32,286 bases of DNA from positions 1 to 32,286 of IMG/VR virus record IMGVR_UViG_3300036766_000465; one strand, written 5' to 3'. The notes beneath the pieces were generated by a model. The model searched no databases, was not told where the DNA came from, and saw only the letters and a program-made list of their open reading frames with translations. The translations under genes and the position numbers were made by a program. The stretch is from a virus. Position 1 is the stretch's first letter. Every line of letters begins with the position of its first letter. Shown here in pieces: positions 1-7,042 of this stretch.

Positions 1-2
1 TC

Positions 3-143
3 CCTATCGAGCGCGACCCGGAACGCCAGGCCCGCGAGGCCGCGTGCGGGCATGACTGGGATTGGGTATCTCACATGGGGTTCTACGGGTCGTGCGATCT
101 CTGCGGCGCACAAGACTGGGGTGAAAGGCGTGCGAGAGCGTGA
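3..143 (+). CDS. Partial zinc-ribbon protein (3' end only)
   Basis: Open from the left edge of the window with no start, leaving a 46-residue C-terminal fragment that ends at TGA 141-143. The fragment shows Cys15-x-His17 and, after a spacer rich in Trp, Phe and Tyr, Cys31-x2-Cys34, which looks like a small zinc-binding knuckle. The stop overlaps the GTG start of the next gene (GTGA), the junction style used throughout this genome, so the frame is likely real. The family and the missing N-terminus cannot be judged. It belongs with several other zinc-ribbon miniproteins in the window. Confidence 0.55.
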   Translation, partial: PIERDPERQAREAACGHDWDWVSHMGFYGSCDLCGAQDWGERRARA

Positions 144-961
144 CGGCTGACGAGCTCAAGGATCGCATCCGGAACCACCATCGTGGCGACCCTCGCATGG
201 CCGCCGAGTGGTGCGTGATGACCGAAGTGGCGAGTGGTGCGGGCACCGCCACCCGGTACGCGGACGCGATCGCTATGAACCTATGGCCGTCCCGTGGGCT
301 CGCGATCCACGGCTTCGAGGTGAAGGTGAGCCGTGGTGACTGGCTGCGTGAGTTGAAGAACCCGGCCAAGGCGGATGTCATCAGTGCGTACTGTGACTAT
401 TGGTGGGTAGTCGCTCCCGAGGGCATCGTTCTCGCTGGCGAGCTCCCGCATGGCTGGGGCCTGATGGTGCCGAACAAGGGTGTGAAGCTTCGGGTGGTGA
501 CGAAGGCGGACAATACAGCGGCGAAGGTTGTAGACCGGGCTTTTGTGGCTGCGATGCTGCGCCGCGCTCAGGATCAGGCACCGGACGTGCTCGCGTTACA
601 GGCGGCGGTGATGGCCGAACGTAAGGCCGCGTACGAGCGTCAGTCGGCGGCGATCGAGGGCGAGCGGGAGCGTCGCGAACGTGCCGAGGCAATCATAGGC
701 GCGGTGAATCAAGGCGCGAAGGTCGCTGGTGGTTCGTACGACACACTCTCGGTCTACATGGACTTGGAGCGCGCCCGAGACGTTGGTCGCATGGCGACAC
801 TAGCGGCGGTCCCCATTGAGCTTGCACGGCACACGCGTTCTGCGGCAGAGGTCGCGTTACGAAACGCTGAAGGTCTGGCCATAAAGGCCCGTGCCGTATT
901 GGATTCACTAGAGCCTCGCGAATCCTCGGACGAGGAACTGGCCTCGGTCGAGGCCGGCTGA
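140..961 (+). CDS. PD-(D/E)XK-like nuclease domain protein with C-terminal coiled coil
   Basis: 273 residues from a GTG start that overlaps the upstream stop. The N-terminal ~110 residues look like a compact restriction-endonuclease-fold core: Glu29, Asp42 (in YADAIAMN) and a Glu60-x-Lys62 pair (FEVKVS), followed by a hydrophobic strand with DYWWVV. That spacing fits the PD-(D/E)XK superfamily and resembles phage proteins often annotated as MmcB-like or DUF nucleases. Residues ~145-273 are charged and alanine-rich and probably form a coiled coil. It lies two genes before the terminase, so a role in DNA processing or packaging, or in attack on host DNA, is possible but only inferred. The catalytic assignment rests on motif spacing by eye. 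Confidence 0.6.
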   Translation: MTADELKDRIRNHHRGDPRMAAEWCVMTEVASGAGTATRYADAIAMNLWPSRGLAIHGFEVKVSRGDWLRELKNPAKADVISAYCDYWWVVAPEGIVLAGELPHGWGLMVPNKGVKLRVVTKADNTAAKVVDRAFVAAMLRRAQDQAPDVLALQAAVMAERKAAYERQSAAIEGERERRERAEAIIGAVNQGAKVAGGSYDTLSVYMDLERARDVGRMATLAAVPIELARHTRSAAEVALRNAEGLAIKARAVLDSLEPRESSDEELASVEAG

Positions 962-1311
962 TGCCGGATATGCCCCTACCCAAACGGCTTATCTGCGCAT
1001 ACTATTGCACCGAAGTCCCATCGCTCACGGTGGGCACCAGTGCAGGTGCAGGTCACATGACCGCAGATGTCGAATGGCAGGCCATCGAGGTTCGCACCGA
1101 ATGGGAGGATGGCGTTTCGCGCGCTTTCCTTGTCGGTGAGTGGCCTGAGCGCACGCGGATGAGTGGCGCGCTCGTGAAGGATGCGAACCCGCTCAGACTC
1201 AGGCTGGATTCGGACCGTATCGTCCTGACGCTCGATAGTGGTTCGGCGGTCTATCGCATCGACCGTTACGTGGACTATCTAGACGTGTATGAATGTACGA
1301 GGGAGTCCTAG
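961..1311 (+). CDS. Hypothetical small phage protein
   Basis: 116 residues. The ATG shares one base with the upstream stop (TGATG), and a GAGG about 7 bases before it is a plausible ribosome binding site. The C-terminal half looks like alternating beta strands (LRLRLDSDRIVLTLDSG and VYRIDRYVDYLDVYE), with no membrane segment and no recognisable catalytic motif. I do not recognise the family. The gene ends directly before the ATG of the next small gene, so it belongs to the same transcript as the nuclease and terminase genes. Confidence 0.6.
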   Translation: MPDMPLPKRLICAYYCTEVPSLTVGTSAGAGHMTADVEWQAIEVRTEWEDGVSRAFLVGEWPERTRMSGALVKDANPLRLRLDSDRIVLTLDSGSAVYRIDRYVDYLDVYECTRES

Positions 1312-1488
1312 ATGGATTGCCCCCGCTGCAGCTTGCGCATGCTACGAGACAGCGACGGTGACTTCGCCTGTCTCACATGCGGCTGCATCCAGCTCGCCAT
1401 CCCCGGGTTGAGCCAGGCCCAGGCAGAGCACGAGCAGCGCCGCGGGGGCAAGCGCTCGCACAAGCGGGCACAAGGGGTGAGGCTCTAG
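1312..1488 (+). CDS. Zinc-ribbon miniprotein
   Basis: 58 residues, starting at an ATG immediately after the preceding stop, with GGGAG 7 bases upstream. Two CxxC knuckles (Cys3-x2-Cys6 and Cys20-x2-Cys23, with an extra Cys25) form a rubredoxin-like zinc ribbon, followed by a basic, glutamine-rich tail (HEQRRGGKRSHKRAQ) that could touch nucleic acid. Phages often carry such ribbons as small DNA-, RNA- or protein-binding factors; no specific function can be given. The stop lies one base before the GTG of the small terminase gene. Confidence 0.7.
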   Translation: MDCPRCSLRMLRDSDGDFACLTCGCIQLAIPGLSQAQAEHEQRRGGKRSHKRAQGVRL

Positions 1489-1489
1489 G

Positions 1490-1915
1490 GTGCCTGCTCT
1501 CGCCAACAAACGTCACGAATTGTTCGCCCAGCAGGTGGTGAGCGGCAAATCGGGGACGCAGGCGTGGCTTGCGGTGAATCCCTCGGCTACTCCCAAGGCT
1601 GCTAGCGTCACTGCGGTGCGGACGCTAGCCAACGCTAGTGTGGCTGCGCGCATCCATGAACTCCTGCACCGCAGCGAGGATGAGGCCTGGGATACTGCGG
1701 AGGGTATCCGCGAACGGTCACGTCAGGCCGTGGAGATGGCAATGGCGCAGAAGCGCCCGGACCGTGCAGCGCCGCACCTATCGTTGCTGGCCCGCCGTCA
1801 CCCCGAGTTCTCCGAGAAGCACGACGTGAACATGACCCTGCGGGCGCAGATGCTCGCGCTGGTGGCTGGGCTGAGCGAGGACGAGCTACGGGCAGCCAAG
1901 GAGCGGCTGGTATGA
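1490..1915 (+). CDS. terS: Terminase small subunit (putative)
   Basis: 141 residues from a GTG, preceded by GTGAGG at 7 bases. The N-terminal ~60 residues have the small-terminase pattern: a 'KRHELFAQQVVSGKSGTQAW' helix, a short NPSATPKAAS turn, then a second helix with repeated VRTLAN/VAARIHELL, as in HTH-containing DNA-recognition domains of Terminase_2-like proteins. The rest is helical and charged, suiting oligomerisation. It should recognise the packaging site and load DNA on the large terminase, which lies one gene downstream. Length and position fit; the call is from pattern memory, not a profile search. Confidence 0.75.
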   Translation: MPALANKRHELFAQQVVSGKSGTQAWLAVNPSATPKAASVTAVRTLANASVAARIHELLHRSEDEAWDTAEGIRERSRQAVEMAMAQKRPDRAAPHLSLLARRHPEFSEKHDVNMTLRAQMLALVAGLSEDELRAAKERLV

Positions 1916-2514
1916 CGACGCAACTAGAAGTGCGCCCGCGACGCGTGAACGTCCGGGCGCATGGCACACAGGAACAGGAGTTCCCGATGCGAGAGCAGAG
2001 TATCAGCGCGATCACTACAGTGCTGATGACTGCGGCAGAGGCGCGGGCGTCCACTGACCGGCTCAAGCACGCCATCGAGGACACCGCGCTACTGGTGGCC
2101 GATTTGCACGACCGTGAGGCGTGGCGGGCGCTCGGTTTCAAGTCATGGGCGGCCTACGTCGATGCCGAGTTCCCGTTCAAGCGCCGCGAATCCTACGAGC
2201 TGATTGACCAGGGGCGGGCGATGCGGCTGCTGTCGCAAGAGTTGGGCCGTCCGGTGGAAGTGACAATTCGGCAGGCGAGGCTGCTCAAGGCGGCACCCCG
2301 ATCTGTGCAACATGTTGCACAACTTGTTGCTGGCGGCACGGAGCCTGCCGCGGCGATTCAGCACGTCACGCAGCACGAGTTGCCGGTGACGCGCAGTCGT
2401 TTTGACGATGGTTACGGCTCGCTGCCTGGTGACGATGGCGAGGCTGCAACAGCATTCCGCTGCCCCAAGTGCGGCTGGACAGCGCCCGTCGTGGACGAAT
2501 GGCAGGGCGCGTGA
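1912..2514 (+). CDS. HTH DNA-binding protein with C-terminal zinc ribbon (ParB/KorB-like core)
   Basis: 200 residues between the two terminase genes. Residues ~70-110 (W..LGF.SW..YVDAEFPFKRRESYELID) match a helix-turn-helix block seen in plasmid/phage ParB-like and replication-associated proteins, followed by helices that carry HVAQLV and AAAIQHV repeats. A zinc knuckle (Cys184-x2-Cys187 in CPKCGW) closes the protein. ATG 1912 overlaps the terS stop (ATGA) with AAGGAG 8 bases upstream. ATG 1987, preceded by AGGAG at 6 bases, is a good alternative that would drop a low-complexity 25-residue leader. It could help site recognition in packaging or act as a regulator; its location favours the former. 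It contains an 18-bp palindrome. Confidence 0.65.
   Translation: MTTQLEVRPRRVNVRAHGTQEQEFPMREQSISAITTVLMTAAEARASTDRLKHAIEDTALLVADLHDREAWRALGFKSWAAYVDAEFPFKRRESYELIDQGRAMRLLSQELGRPVEVTIRQARLLKAAPRSVQHVAQLVAGGTEPAAAIQHVTQHELPVTRSRFDDGYGSLPGDDGEAATAFRCPKCGWTAPVVDEWQGA
2304..2321. repeat. Perfect 18-bp palindrome inside the HTH gene
   Basis: TGTGCAACATGTTGCACA reads the same on both strands, and a further TTGTTGC half-site follows within 10 bases. It lies within the coding sequence of the putative DNA-binding protein. It could be an operator or recognition site for that protein. Roughly 0.1 such palindrome is expected by chance in a window this size, so it is suggestive only. Confidence 0.4.
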
Positions 2515-3914
2515 CCACCACCCTCACTCGCGAGCGGGCGCGTGACATGCTGATGGTGGACGAGTTGTGCCGCCGCTCGTTCCCTGACTTCCTGGACTAC
2601 GTGAAGGTGCGTGGTGATGACCCGCTGAACCCGGCGATCACGGCGTGGGAGCCGTGGCCGCATCTGGTCGAGCGCAACGAGGCATGGGCACGGGGCGAGT
2701 CCGAGGTGATCCTGAAGGACCGCCAGCTCGGGTTTACGTGGGACTTTGCGGCGTTCGTTGACTGGTGTGCGCGCAACGGTAAGGCGTGCGGCCTGATCTC
2801 CAAAGGGCAGGACGAGGCGCGGGCGCTGCTCGGGCGCGTCAAGTTCGTCGAGATGCACCTGCCGGAGTGGATGCAGGTCGGGGCCGTGTTCCGTGCGGAT
2901 TCGGCTGAGTACCCGTCGGGCGGGAGCGTGCAGGTGTTCCCCTCGACGGAGGACGCTGGTGTTTCCTATACCTTCCAGCTCGTCGGCATGGACGAGGCCG
3001 CGTTCCACCCGTACGGCGGCGCGAACCATTCCGCGATCCGTCCCACGATCTCAGCAGGCGGCCAGATCCTCATCTTCTCGACGGCTGACCCGCAACTCGG
3101 CCCCTCTGGGTTTTTTCACGACATCTACTGGGCGAGCAAGCGCGGGGAGACGCCGTATCATGCCGTGTTCGTTCCGTGGCACCGCCGTCCGGGCCGAGAC
3201 GCCACATGGCTGGCGCGTGAGCGGTCGGCGTATGCAGGGCGGCTGGAAGAGTTCGACGCCTACTACGCGGACACGGATGCGCAGGCGTTCACTGGCCGCT
3301 CTGGGCTGGTGTACCCACAGTTCAACGAGGTGCGGCACGTCAAGGTGGCGCGCATCCCGATCACTGCCTGTACGCGCATTGTCGCGGGCGTGGACTGGGG
3401 TGGTGGCGACCCGACGGCGGTAGTCGTGCTGGGAATGGACAACCGCCAGGACGTGCACCAGTACGCCGAGTTCTACCGGCGAGGCCCGGTGAGCGTGGAG
3501 GACATCGTAGCCTTCTTGAGCCGTTATCCCGTGCGCCAGGTCAGGTGCGGCGCCGACGAGCCGGTGGCGATAGCGACGCTGGCGAAGGCGTTGCCGAGCA
3601 TGGACGTGGGCGTGGCAGACACGCGGCGGGGTGAGGGATTGGGGCTTGTCGCCTTCCTGCTCGACCATGACCGCCTCACCATCGAGCCCGACAACAAAGC
3701 CAGCATCGCGGAGTTCCCCGGCTATCGCTGGGCGGAGCGCACCGACCCGAACGACAAGACCCGATATGCCACGAAGACCCCGGTTGACCACCACGCAGAC
3801 GCGATGGATGGACGGCGGTACGCGTGCGCGGAGTTGCTGGCGTTTATGCTTGACCAGCCGCACCTCCCCGTCCACACCATGAGCGGCCGGCCGTTGAGCC
3901 GCAAGGCGTCGTAG
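2511..3914 (+). CDS. terL: Terminase large subunit
   Basis: 467 residues from GTG 2511, which overlaps the upstream stop (GTGA); ATG 2499 and GTG 2469 are in-frame alternatives. It is the ATP-driven packaging motor with a DNA-cutting domain. The ATPase half shows a Walker A variant at 69-77 (KDRQLGFTW), in which the usual P-loop lysine is replaced by Phe and a Lys sits at the start of the loop, as in the known KxRQxGxS/T terminase variants. Walker B is at 157-162 (hydrophobic strand then Asp161-Glu162), with the coupling motif FST at 189-191. The nuclease half shows Asp295 (GVDWGGGDPT), Asp349 and Asp430 (HHADAMDGRRY), the RNase H-like acidic triad. Length is typical. Confidence 0.93.
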   Translation: MTTTLTRERARDMLMVDELCRRSFPDFLDYVKVRGDDPLNPAITAWEPWPHLVERNEAWARGESEVILKDRQLGFTWDFAAFVDWCARNGKACGLISKGQDEARALLGRVKFVEMHLPEWMQVGAVFRADSAEYPSGGSVQVFPSTEDAGVSYTFQLVGMDEAAFHPYGGANHSAIRPTISAGGQILIFSTADPQLGPSGFFHDIYWASKRGETPYHAVFVPWHRRPGRDATWLARERSAYAGRLEEFDAYYADTDAQAFTGRSGLVYPQFNEVRHVKVARIPITACTRIVAGVDWGGGDPTAVVVLGMDNRQDVHQYAEFYRRGPVSVEDIVAFLSRYPVRQVRCGADEPVAIATLAKALPSMDVGVADTRRGEGLGLVAFLLDHDRLTIEPDNKASIAEFPGYRWAERTDPNDKTRYATKTPVDHHADAMDGRRYACAELLAFMLDQPHLPVHTMSGRPLSRKAS

Positions 3915-3961
3915 GCTCGATAAATGGTAGAGTGTGCTCGGGCAAATGAAAGGTCGTGGCG

Positions 3962-4171
3962 ATGGTCGCGAAGACTGCGGAGCGCCGCACGTACACGCCG
4001 AGCGAGGCGGCACGGTACCTCGGCTGCACCCGGCAGCACCTCTACGCGCTGCTTGAGGCGGGGCAAGTGCCTGGTGGCATGCGCGTCGGTGGCCGGTGGT
4101 ACGTCGGGCGCGAGGCGTTCGACCGGTGGATTAACGGCGAGCAGTCGCCGGGTGGCAGCGCCTCCGCATGA
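3962..4171 (+). CDS. MerR/excisionase-type HTH DNA-binding protein
   Basis: 69 residues with the HTH_17 pattern: YTPSEAARYLGCTRQHLYALLEAG, then a wing (MRVGGRWYVGREAFDRWI). Such proteins act as excisionases or small regulators. ATG 3962 is preferred because GAAAGG lies 8 bases upstream; GTG 3956 would be only 2 bases from it. It follows the large terminase after a 47-base gap, so it may have its own promoter, though I cannot identify one with confidence. No integrase is in the window, so an excisionase role is not supported by context. A regulator of the late or packaging genes is equally possible. Confidence 0.75.
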   Translation: MVAKTAERRTYTPSEAARYLGCTRQHLYALLEAGQVPGGMRVGGRWYVGREAFDRWINGEQSPGGSASA

Positions 4172-4281
4172 GTGCCGTGGTGGCATCGCATCGCGCTGAC
4201 CGCAGGTGCCCGACCTGCTCCATTGAAGGCTGCGAGAACGCTGCTGTGCGCATGGCGAACGGAACTTCTCGTGCGAACTGA
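4168..4281 (+). CDS. 37-residue zinc-knuckle micro-ORF
   Basis: Starts at an ATG overlapping the HTH stop (ATGA) and ends at TGA 4279-4281. It contains DRRCPTC followed by a third cysteine (SIEGC), a partial zinc-binding pattern. The same DRRCPTC residues reappear about 70 bases downstream at the start of the next ORF, in another frame. Either this is a genuine translationally coupled microprotein, or it is the front half of a once longer two-finger protein now split by a frameshift. The junction overlap and the cysteine motif favour real coding, but its small size keeps confidence moderate. Confidence 0.5.
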   Translation: MSAVVASHRADRRCPTCSIEGCENAAVRMANGTSRAN

Positions 4282-4612
4282 TAGGCGTTGTCCGACATGC
4301 ACGCTGTTTCCGGACATGACGGGGCGCGATCTCCGACATTGGAGAAGTTGCGTACCCAGACGCTATTGGCCGACGAAGTGGGAGCTACTCGCCCCCCGGA
4401 TGCAGGTGGTGGGCGAGACCACCACCGGGCAACCCGTGTTGGAAGTGCTCCCGGACGCGCCGCGATACCGTGTCACGGAGGCAGGGACGCTCAGCCCCGT
4501 GTACGACTGCGAGTGCGGCTACACTGTCCCTGTGGCCTCGAAGAATCCTGCGGCGGCATTGCGGATGCACAGGATGAGCGCGAAGCAGCACCGGGAGCCA
4601 GTGAGTGCCTGA
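4271..4612 (+). CDS. Zinc-finger protein of unknown function
   Basis: 113 residues from GTG 4271. The longer upstream reading of this frame to 4172 lacks any motif and overlaps the micro-ORF, so I chose the later start, which has a weak purine-rich site (AACGGA) 7 bases upstream. The N-terminus is Cys7-x2-Cys10-x12-His23-x3-Cys27, a C2HC zinc finger. Near the C-terminus a second set (Cys-x-Cys followed by two histidines in RMHRMSAKQH) looks like a C2H2 finger. Between them is a beta-rich linker. The end overlaps the portal start by 8 bases. A nucleic-acid or portal/terminase-binding adaptor is possible; no family is recognised. Confidence 0.6.
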   Translation: MRTDRRCPTCTLFPDMTGRDLRHWRSCVPRRYWPTKWELLAPRMQVVGETTTGQPVLEVLPDAPRYRVTEAGTLSPVYDCECGYTVPVASKNPAAALRMHRMSAKQHREPVSA

Positions 4613-6764
4613 GACGACTCCTGACGCCAAGGCCATCCTCTCCCGCCTCCGCAACACCCGGCAGGCGTATGCGCGGGTGCAGGCGGTTATGCAGGTGCGG
4701 CGTGCGCTGATCGCCCGCGTCATCACGGGCAACGTCGGCGGCAACGGCACCGGCACCAACGTGATCGCCCCCTTCGACTCCTCCGCGATGGTGATCCGTT
4801 CCATGCTGGGCGAGCCGTCGAAGGCCGTGCAGCACTACGCCGGCCGCCTCTCCTCCAATCAGCCGACGATCACCGTCACCCCGATCACCACCCACCCTGA
4901 CCTCACCAAGCGCCTTGACCGTGTGGCCGGGGAGCAGGAGCGGCTCGACGCCGAACTGTGGGCGGAGGCCTGCGCCGTCGGTGGAGGGCGTGGCGAGCAT
5001 CAGCGCGCGGCGGAGGCGATGGTCGTCGGTGGCGCAGCCTACCTGCTCGTGATGCCGCGTGACCTCGTCTTCGGGTTGCCCGACCGCATCTACCACTCAG
5101 ACATCACCGACGACGAGGTGGCGGCGCTGCGTGCCTCAGGGAAACTCTCGCCGCAGCAGGTCCCACACCCGAAGACCGGCCAGTTGGTCTATGCGGAGGC
5201 AGGTGACGTGTGGGCGGCGCGCCGCAAGGAATCGCTGAAGGCGCAGAAGGTCAGCGGTCGCGGGCTGTTCATGGTGCGGTCATTCCCACGTGACATGGTG
5301 CTGCGTGAGAAGGACGCCGCGGGCATGAAGTGGTGGGCCGCCACCGAGACCGTGCCGCAGTCCACATTCGGGGCCGGCTCGGACTGGGCGCGTGCGGCCG
5401 CGCGGCGGGACAGCACCTTCACCGGCGACGCCGACCGTTATCAGCTCATGCTCAACGACCGCGGCCAGGTGACTGGGGGCATCACCACTGGCGGGCCGCC
5501 GGGCGCCACGACGAACTCACAGGCCTTCACCTTCATCACCTACGTTGACCGTGAGGAGATCGTGTACCTCGTCGCCGGTCAGAACGATGTGGAAGGCCGC
5601 GAGGTCTGGCGCGGCAAGCATGGCTGCACGGTACAGGGCCAGCCCGAGTGCCCGGCCATCGAGATCCCCTGCATTCGTGGCGACATCGACACGCCAGACT
5701 ACGAGTTCCTCAGTCCGCTCGACCCGCTCTTCGCCGTGATCCCCAACGTCAACCAGTTCCTCACCATGCGGTCGAACATCGCCGTCTACAACGCCACCCC
5801 GCGCTTTGTGTCCGAGAACTCTACCGGGTCGCCGCTGCGCGGTGACGATGGCGAGCCGGTGAATGTGCAGTCGGCACCCACTCCCGGCCTCAACCCCGAG
5901 GAGATCGCCGCCTACCCCGGCACGGTCAAGCAGCTCACCATCGATGCTTCAGACCTTGACCGGGCCATTGAGTTGATGTTCACCCGTATCGACGGCTACA
6001 TGCCAGCGCCGGTCACCCAAGGCGCGGCGGGTGCGAGCGCGCCGGCGTGGCAGGTGCACCAACTGATCCAGCAGGCGCAGGAGAACCTCCGCCAGCCCGC
6101 CGACAACCTCGCCTACGGCATCCACCAGGCGCTCCTGAGGATGCACGGCTGGCTGCGGACGCTGGATATGGACGTGTACTTCTGGGCGGCGCCCGGGCAC
6201 CGCAAGGACAAGCGCGAGACGCGGGGGCTGATCGAGTTTGACCCGAAGGACATCACCGACAGCATCAGCGTCAAGATCGAGTTGGACGCGCCAGAAGACA
6301 GGATCGTCATCGACCAGGTGTGGCAGGCCAAGTTGAAGGACGGCTTGTGCACACGGGAGCAATATTTCGAGATGACCGGCGCACAGGACGCGCGCCAGTC
6401 CACCATCGATTCGTACGCCCAGATGGTCGCGGACTCGCTGCTGCTGCTTCCCCAGCAGGGCCAGCCGCAGCTCGGCCCTGTACTGGAGATGGTCGCCAAG
6501 CGCGTGATGGGCCGCCTCGCCGTCGAGTTGCCGCAGTGGTCGCCCAACGCGGCGCGTGCTACCGCGCAGGACATGGCGATGGGGGCACGTGCTCAGGTCG
6601 CGGGCCAGATGCAGCCGCCCACAGGCATGACGCCGCCCGCTCCGGTGCAGCCGGCGGCGGCTGGCACTGGCAACCTCAGCCTTGCCAACGCGGCGGGTGC
6701 GGCGGTGCCTGGTGTCGGCATCGCGCCGACGCTGGCGGGAGCCACAGGAGGGCCACCGGCGTGA
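4605..6764 (+). CDS. Portal protein (putative)
   Basis: 719 residues from a GTG inside the end of the preceding gene. It should form the dodecameric ring at one capsid vertex through which DNA enters and leaves. Support: its position just after the large terminase, a length close to large podoviral portals such as P22, an N-terminal helical and alpha/beta part ending in AGRLSSNQPTITVTP, and a long helix-rich section (LDRAIELMFTRIDGYMPAPVTQGAAGASAPAWQVHQLIQQAQENL) resembling the portal stem and crown. The C-terminal ~70 residues are Pro/Ala/Gly-rich and probably disordered. No competing portal candidate exists in the window. The identification is by context and general pattern rather than a conserved catalytic motif. 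Confidence 0.8.
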   Translation: MPETTPDAKAILSRLRNTRQAYARVQAVMQVRRALIARVITGNVGGNGTGTNVIAPFDSSAMVIRSMLGEPSKAVQHYAGRLSSNQPTITVTPITTHPDLTKRLDRVAGEQERLDAELWAEACAVGGGRGEHQRAAEAMVVGGAAYLLVMPRDLVFGLPDRIYHSDITDDEVAALRASGKLSPQQVPHPKTGQLVYAEAGDVWAARRKESLKAQKVSGRGLFMVRSFPRDMVLREKDAAGMKWWAATETVPQSTFGAGSDWARAAARRDSTFTGDADRYQLMLNDRGQVTGGITTGGPPGATTNSQAFTFITYVDREEIVYLVAGQNDVEGREVWRGKHGCTVQGQPECPAIEIPCIRGDIDTPDYEFLSPLDPLFAVIPNVNQFLTMRSNIAVYNATPRFVSENSTGSPLRGDDGEPVNVQSAPTPGLNPEEIAAYPGTVKQLTIDASDLDRAIELMFTRIDGYMPAPVTQGAAGASAPAWQVHQLIQQAQENLRQPADNLAYGIHQALLRMHGWLRTLDMDVYFWAAPGHRKDKRETRGLIEFDPKDITDSISVKIELDAPEDRIVIDQVWQAKLKDGLCTREQYFEMTGAQDARQSTIDSYAQMVADSLLLLPQQGQPQLGPVLEMVAKRVMGRLAVELPQWSPNAARATAQDMAMGARAQVAGQMQPPTGMTPPAPVQPAAAGTGNLSLANAAGAAVPGVGIAPTLAGATGGPPA

Positions 6765-7039
6765 GTAGCCCGCTCAGTGGTGACTTGTTGACCGATGTCG
6801 AGGACAAGGCCGTCGAGATCGTGATGGGCGTGCTCGAGGGCGTGGTGGAGCTGATGCAGGTCGATGGTGTCTACGGAGACGTGCAGCTTTCTCGCGCTGA
6901 CCGCATCCTCGCGTTCGAGGCAGCGATGCGCTCGGGTGAGTTGGACAGCCTCGTGGTGGTCAACCCGGCGCTGGCGAAGCGGATGGCGGAGCAGTTTGTG
7001 CGCGACACCAGCGCGATGCCGGCACTGGCAGGGGGGTAG
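6761..7039 (+). CDS. Small helical virion-module protein
   Basis: 92 residues from a GTG overlapping the portal stop (GTGA). It is predicted all-helical and acidic (DVEDKAVEIVMGVLEGVVELMQ, then LDSLVVVNPALAKRMAEQFVRD). Its last codons (GGG GGG TAG) double as the ribosome binding site of the next gene. I do not recognise it. Small helical proteins just after portal are often head-completion or scaffold-like factors, so a portal-associated role is an inference from position. Confidence 0.6.
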   Translation: MSSPLSGDLLTDVEDKAVEIVMGVLEGVVELMQVDGVYGDVQLSRADRILAFEAAMRSGELDSLVVVNPALAKRMAEQFVRDTSAMPALAGG

Positions 7040-7042
7040 GAG

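Noticed and set aside
3894-3933. Promoter before the MerR-like gene
   Set aside because: TTGAGC and AT-rich GATAAA/TAGAGT boxes are present, but the spacings (19 bases or mismatched) do not give a convincing pair.
3962-4171. Excisionase of an integrated prophage
   Set aside because: The HTH_17 fold fits, but no integrase, attachment-site duplication or flanking host gene is visible in the window.
4288-4710. 140-residue frame over the zinc-finger/portal junction
   Set aside because: Arg/Gly-rich shadow of the zinc-finger and portal genes; the zinc ligands and normal codon pattern are in the other frame.
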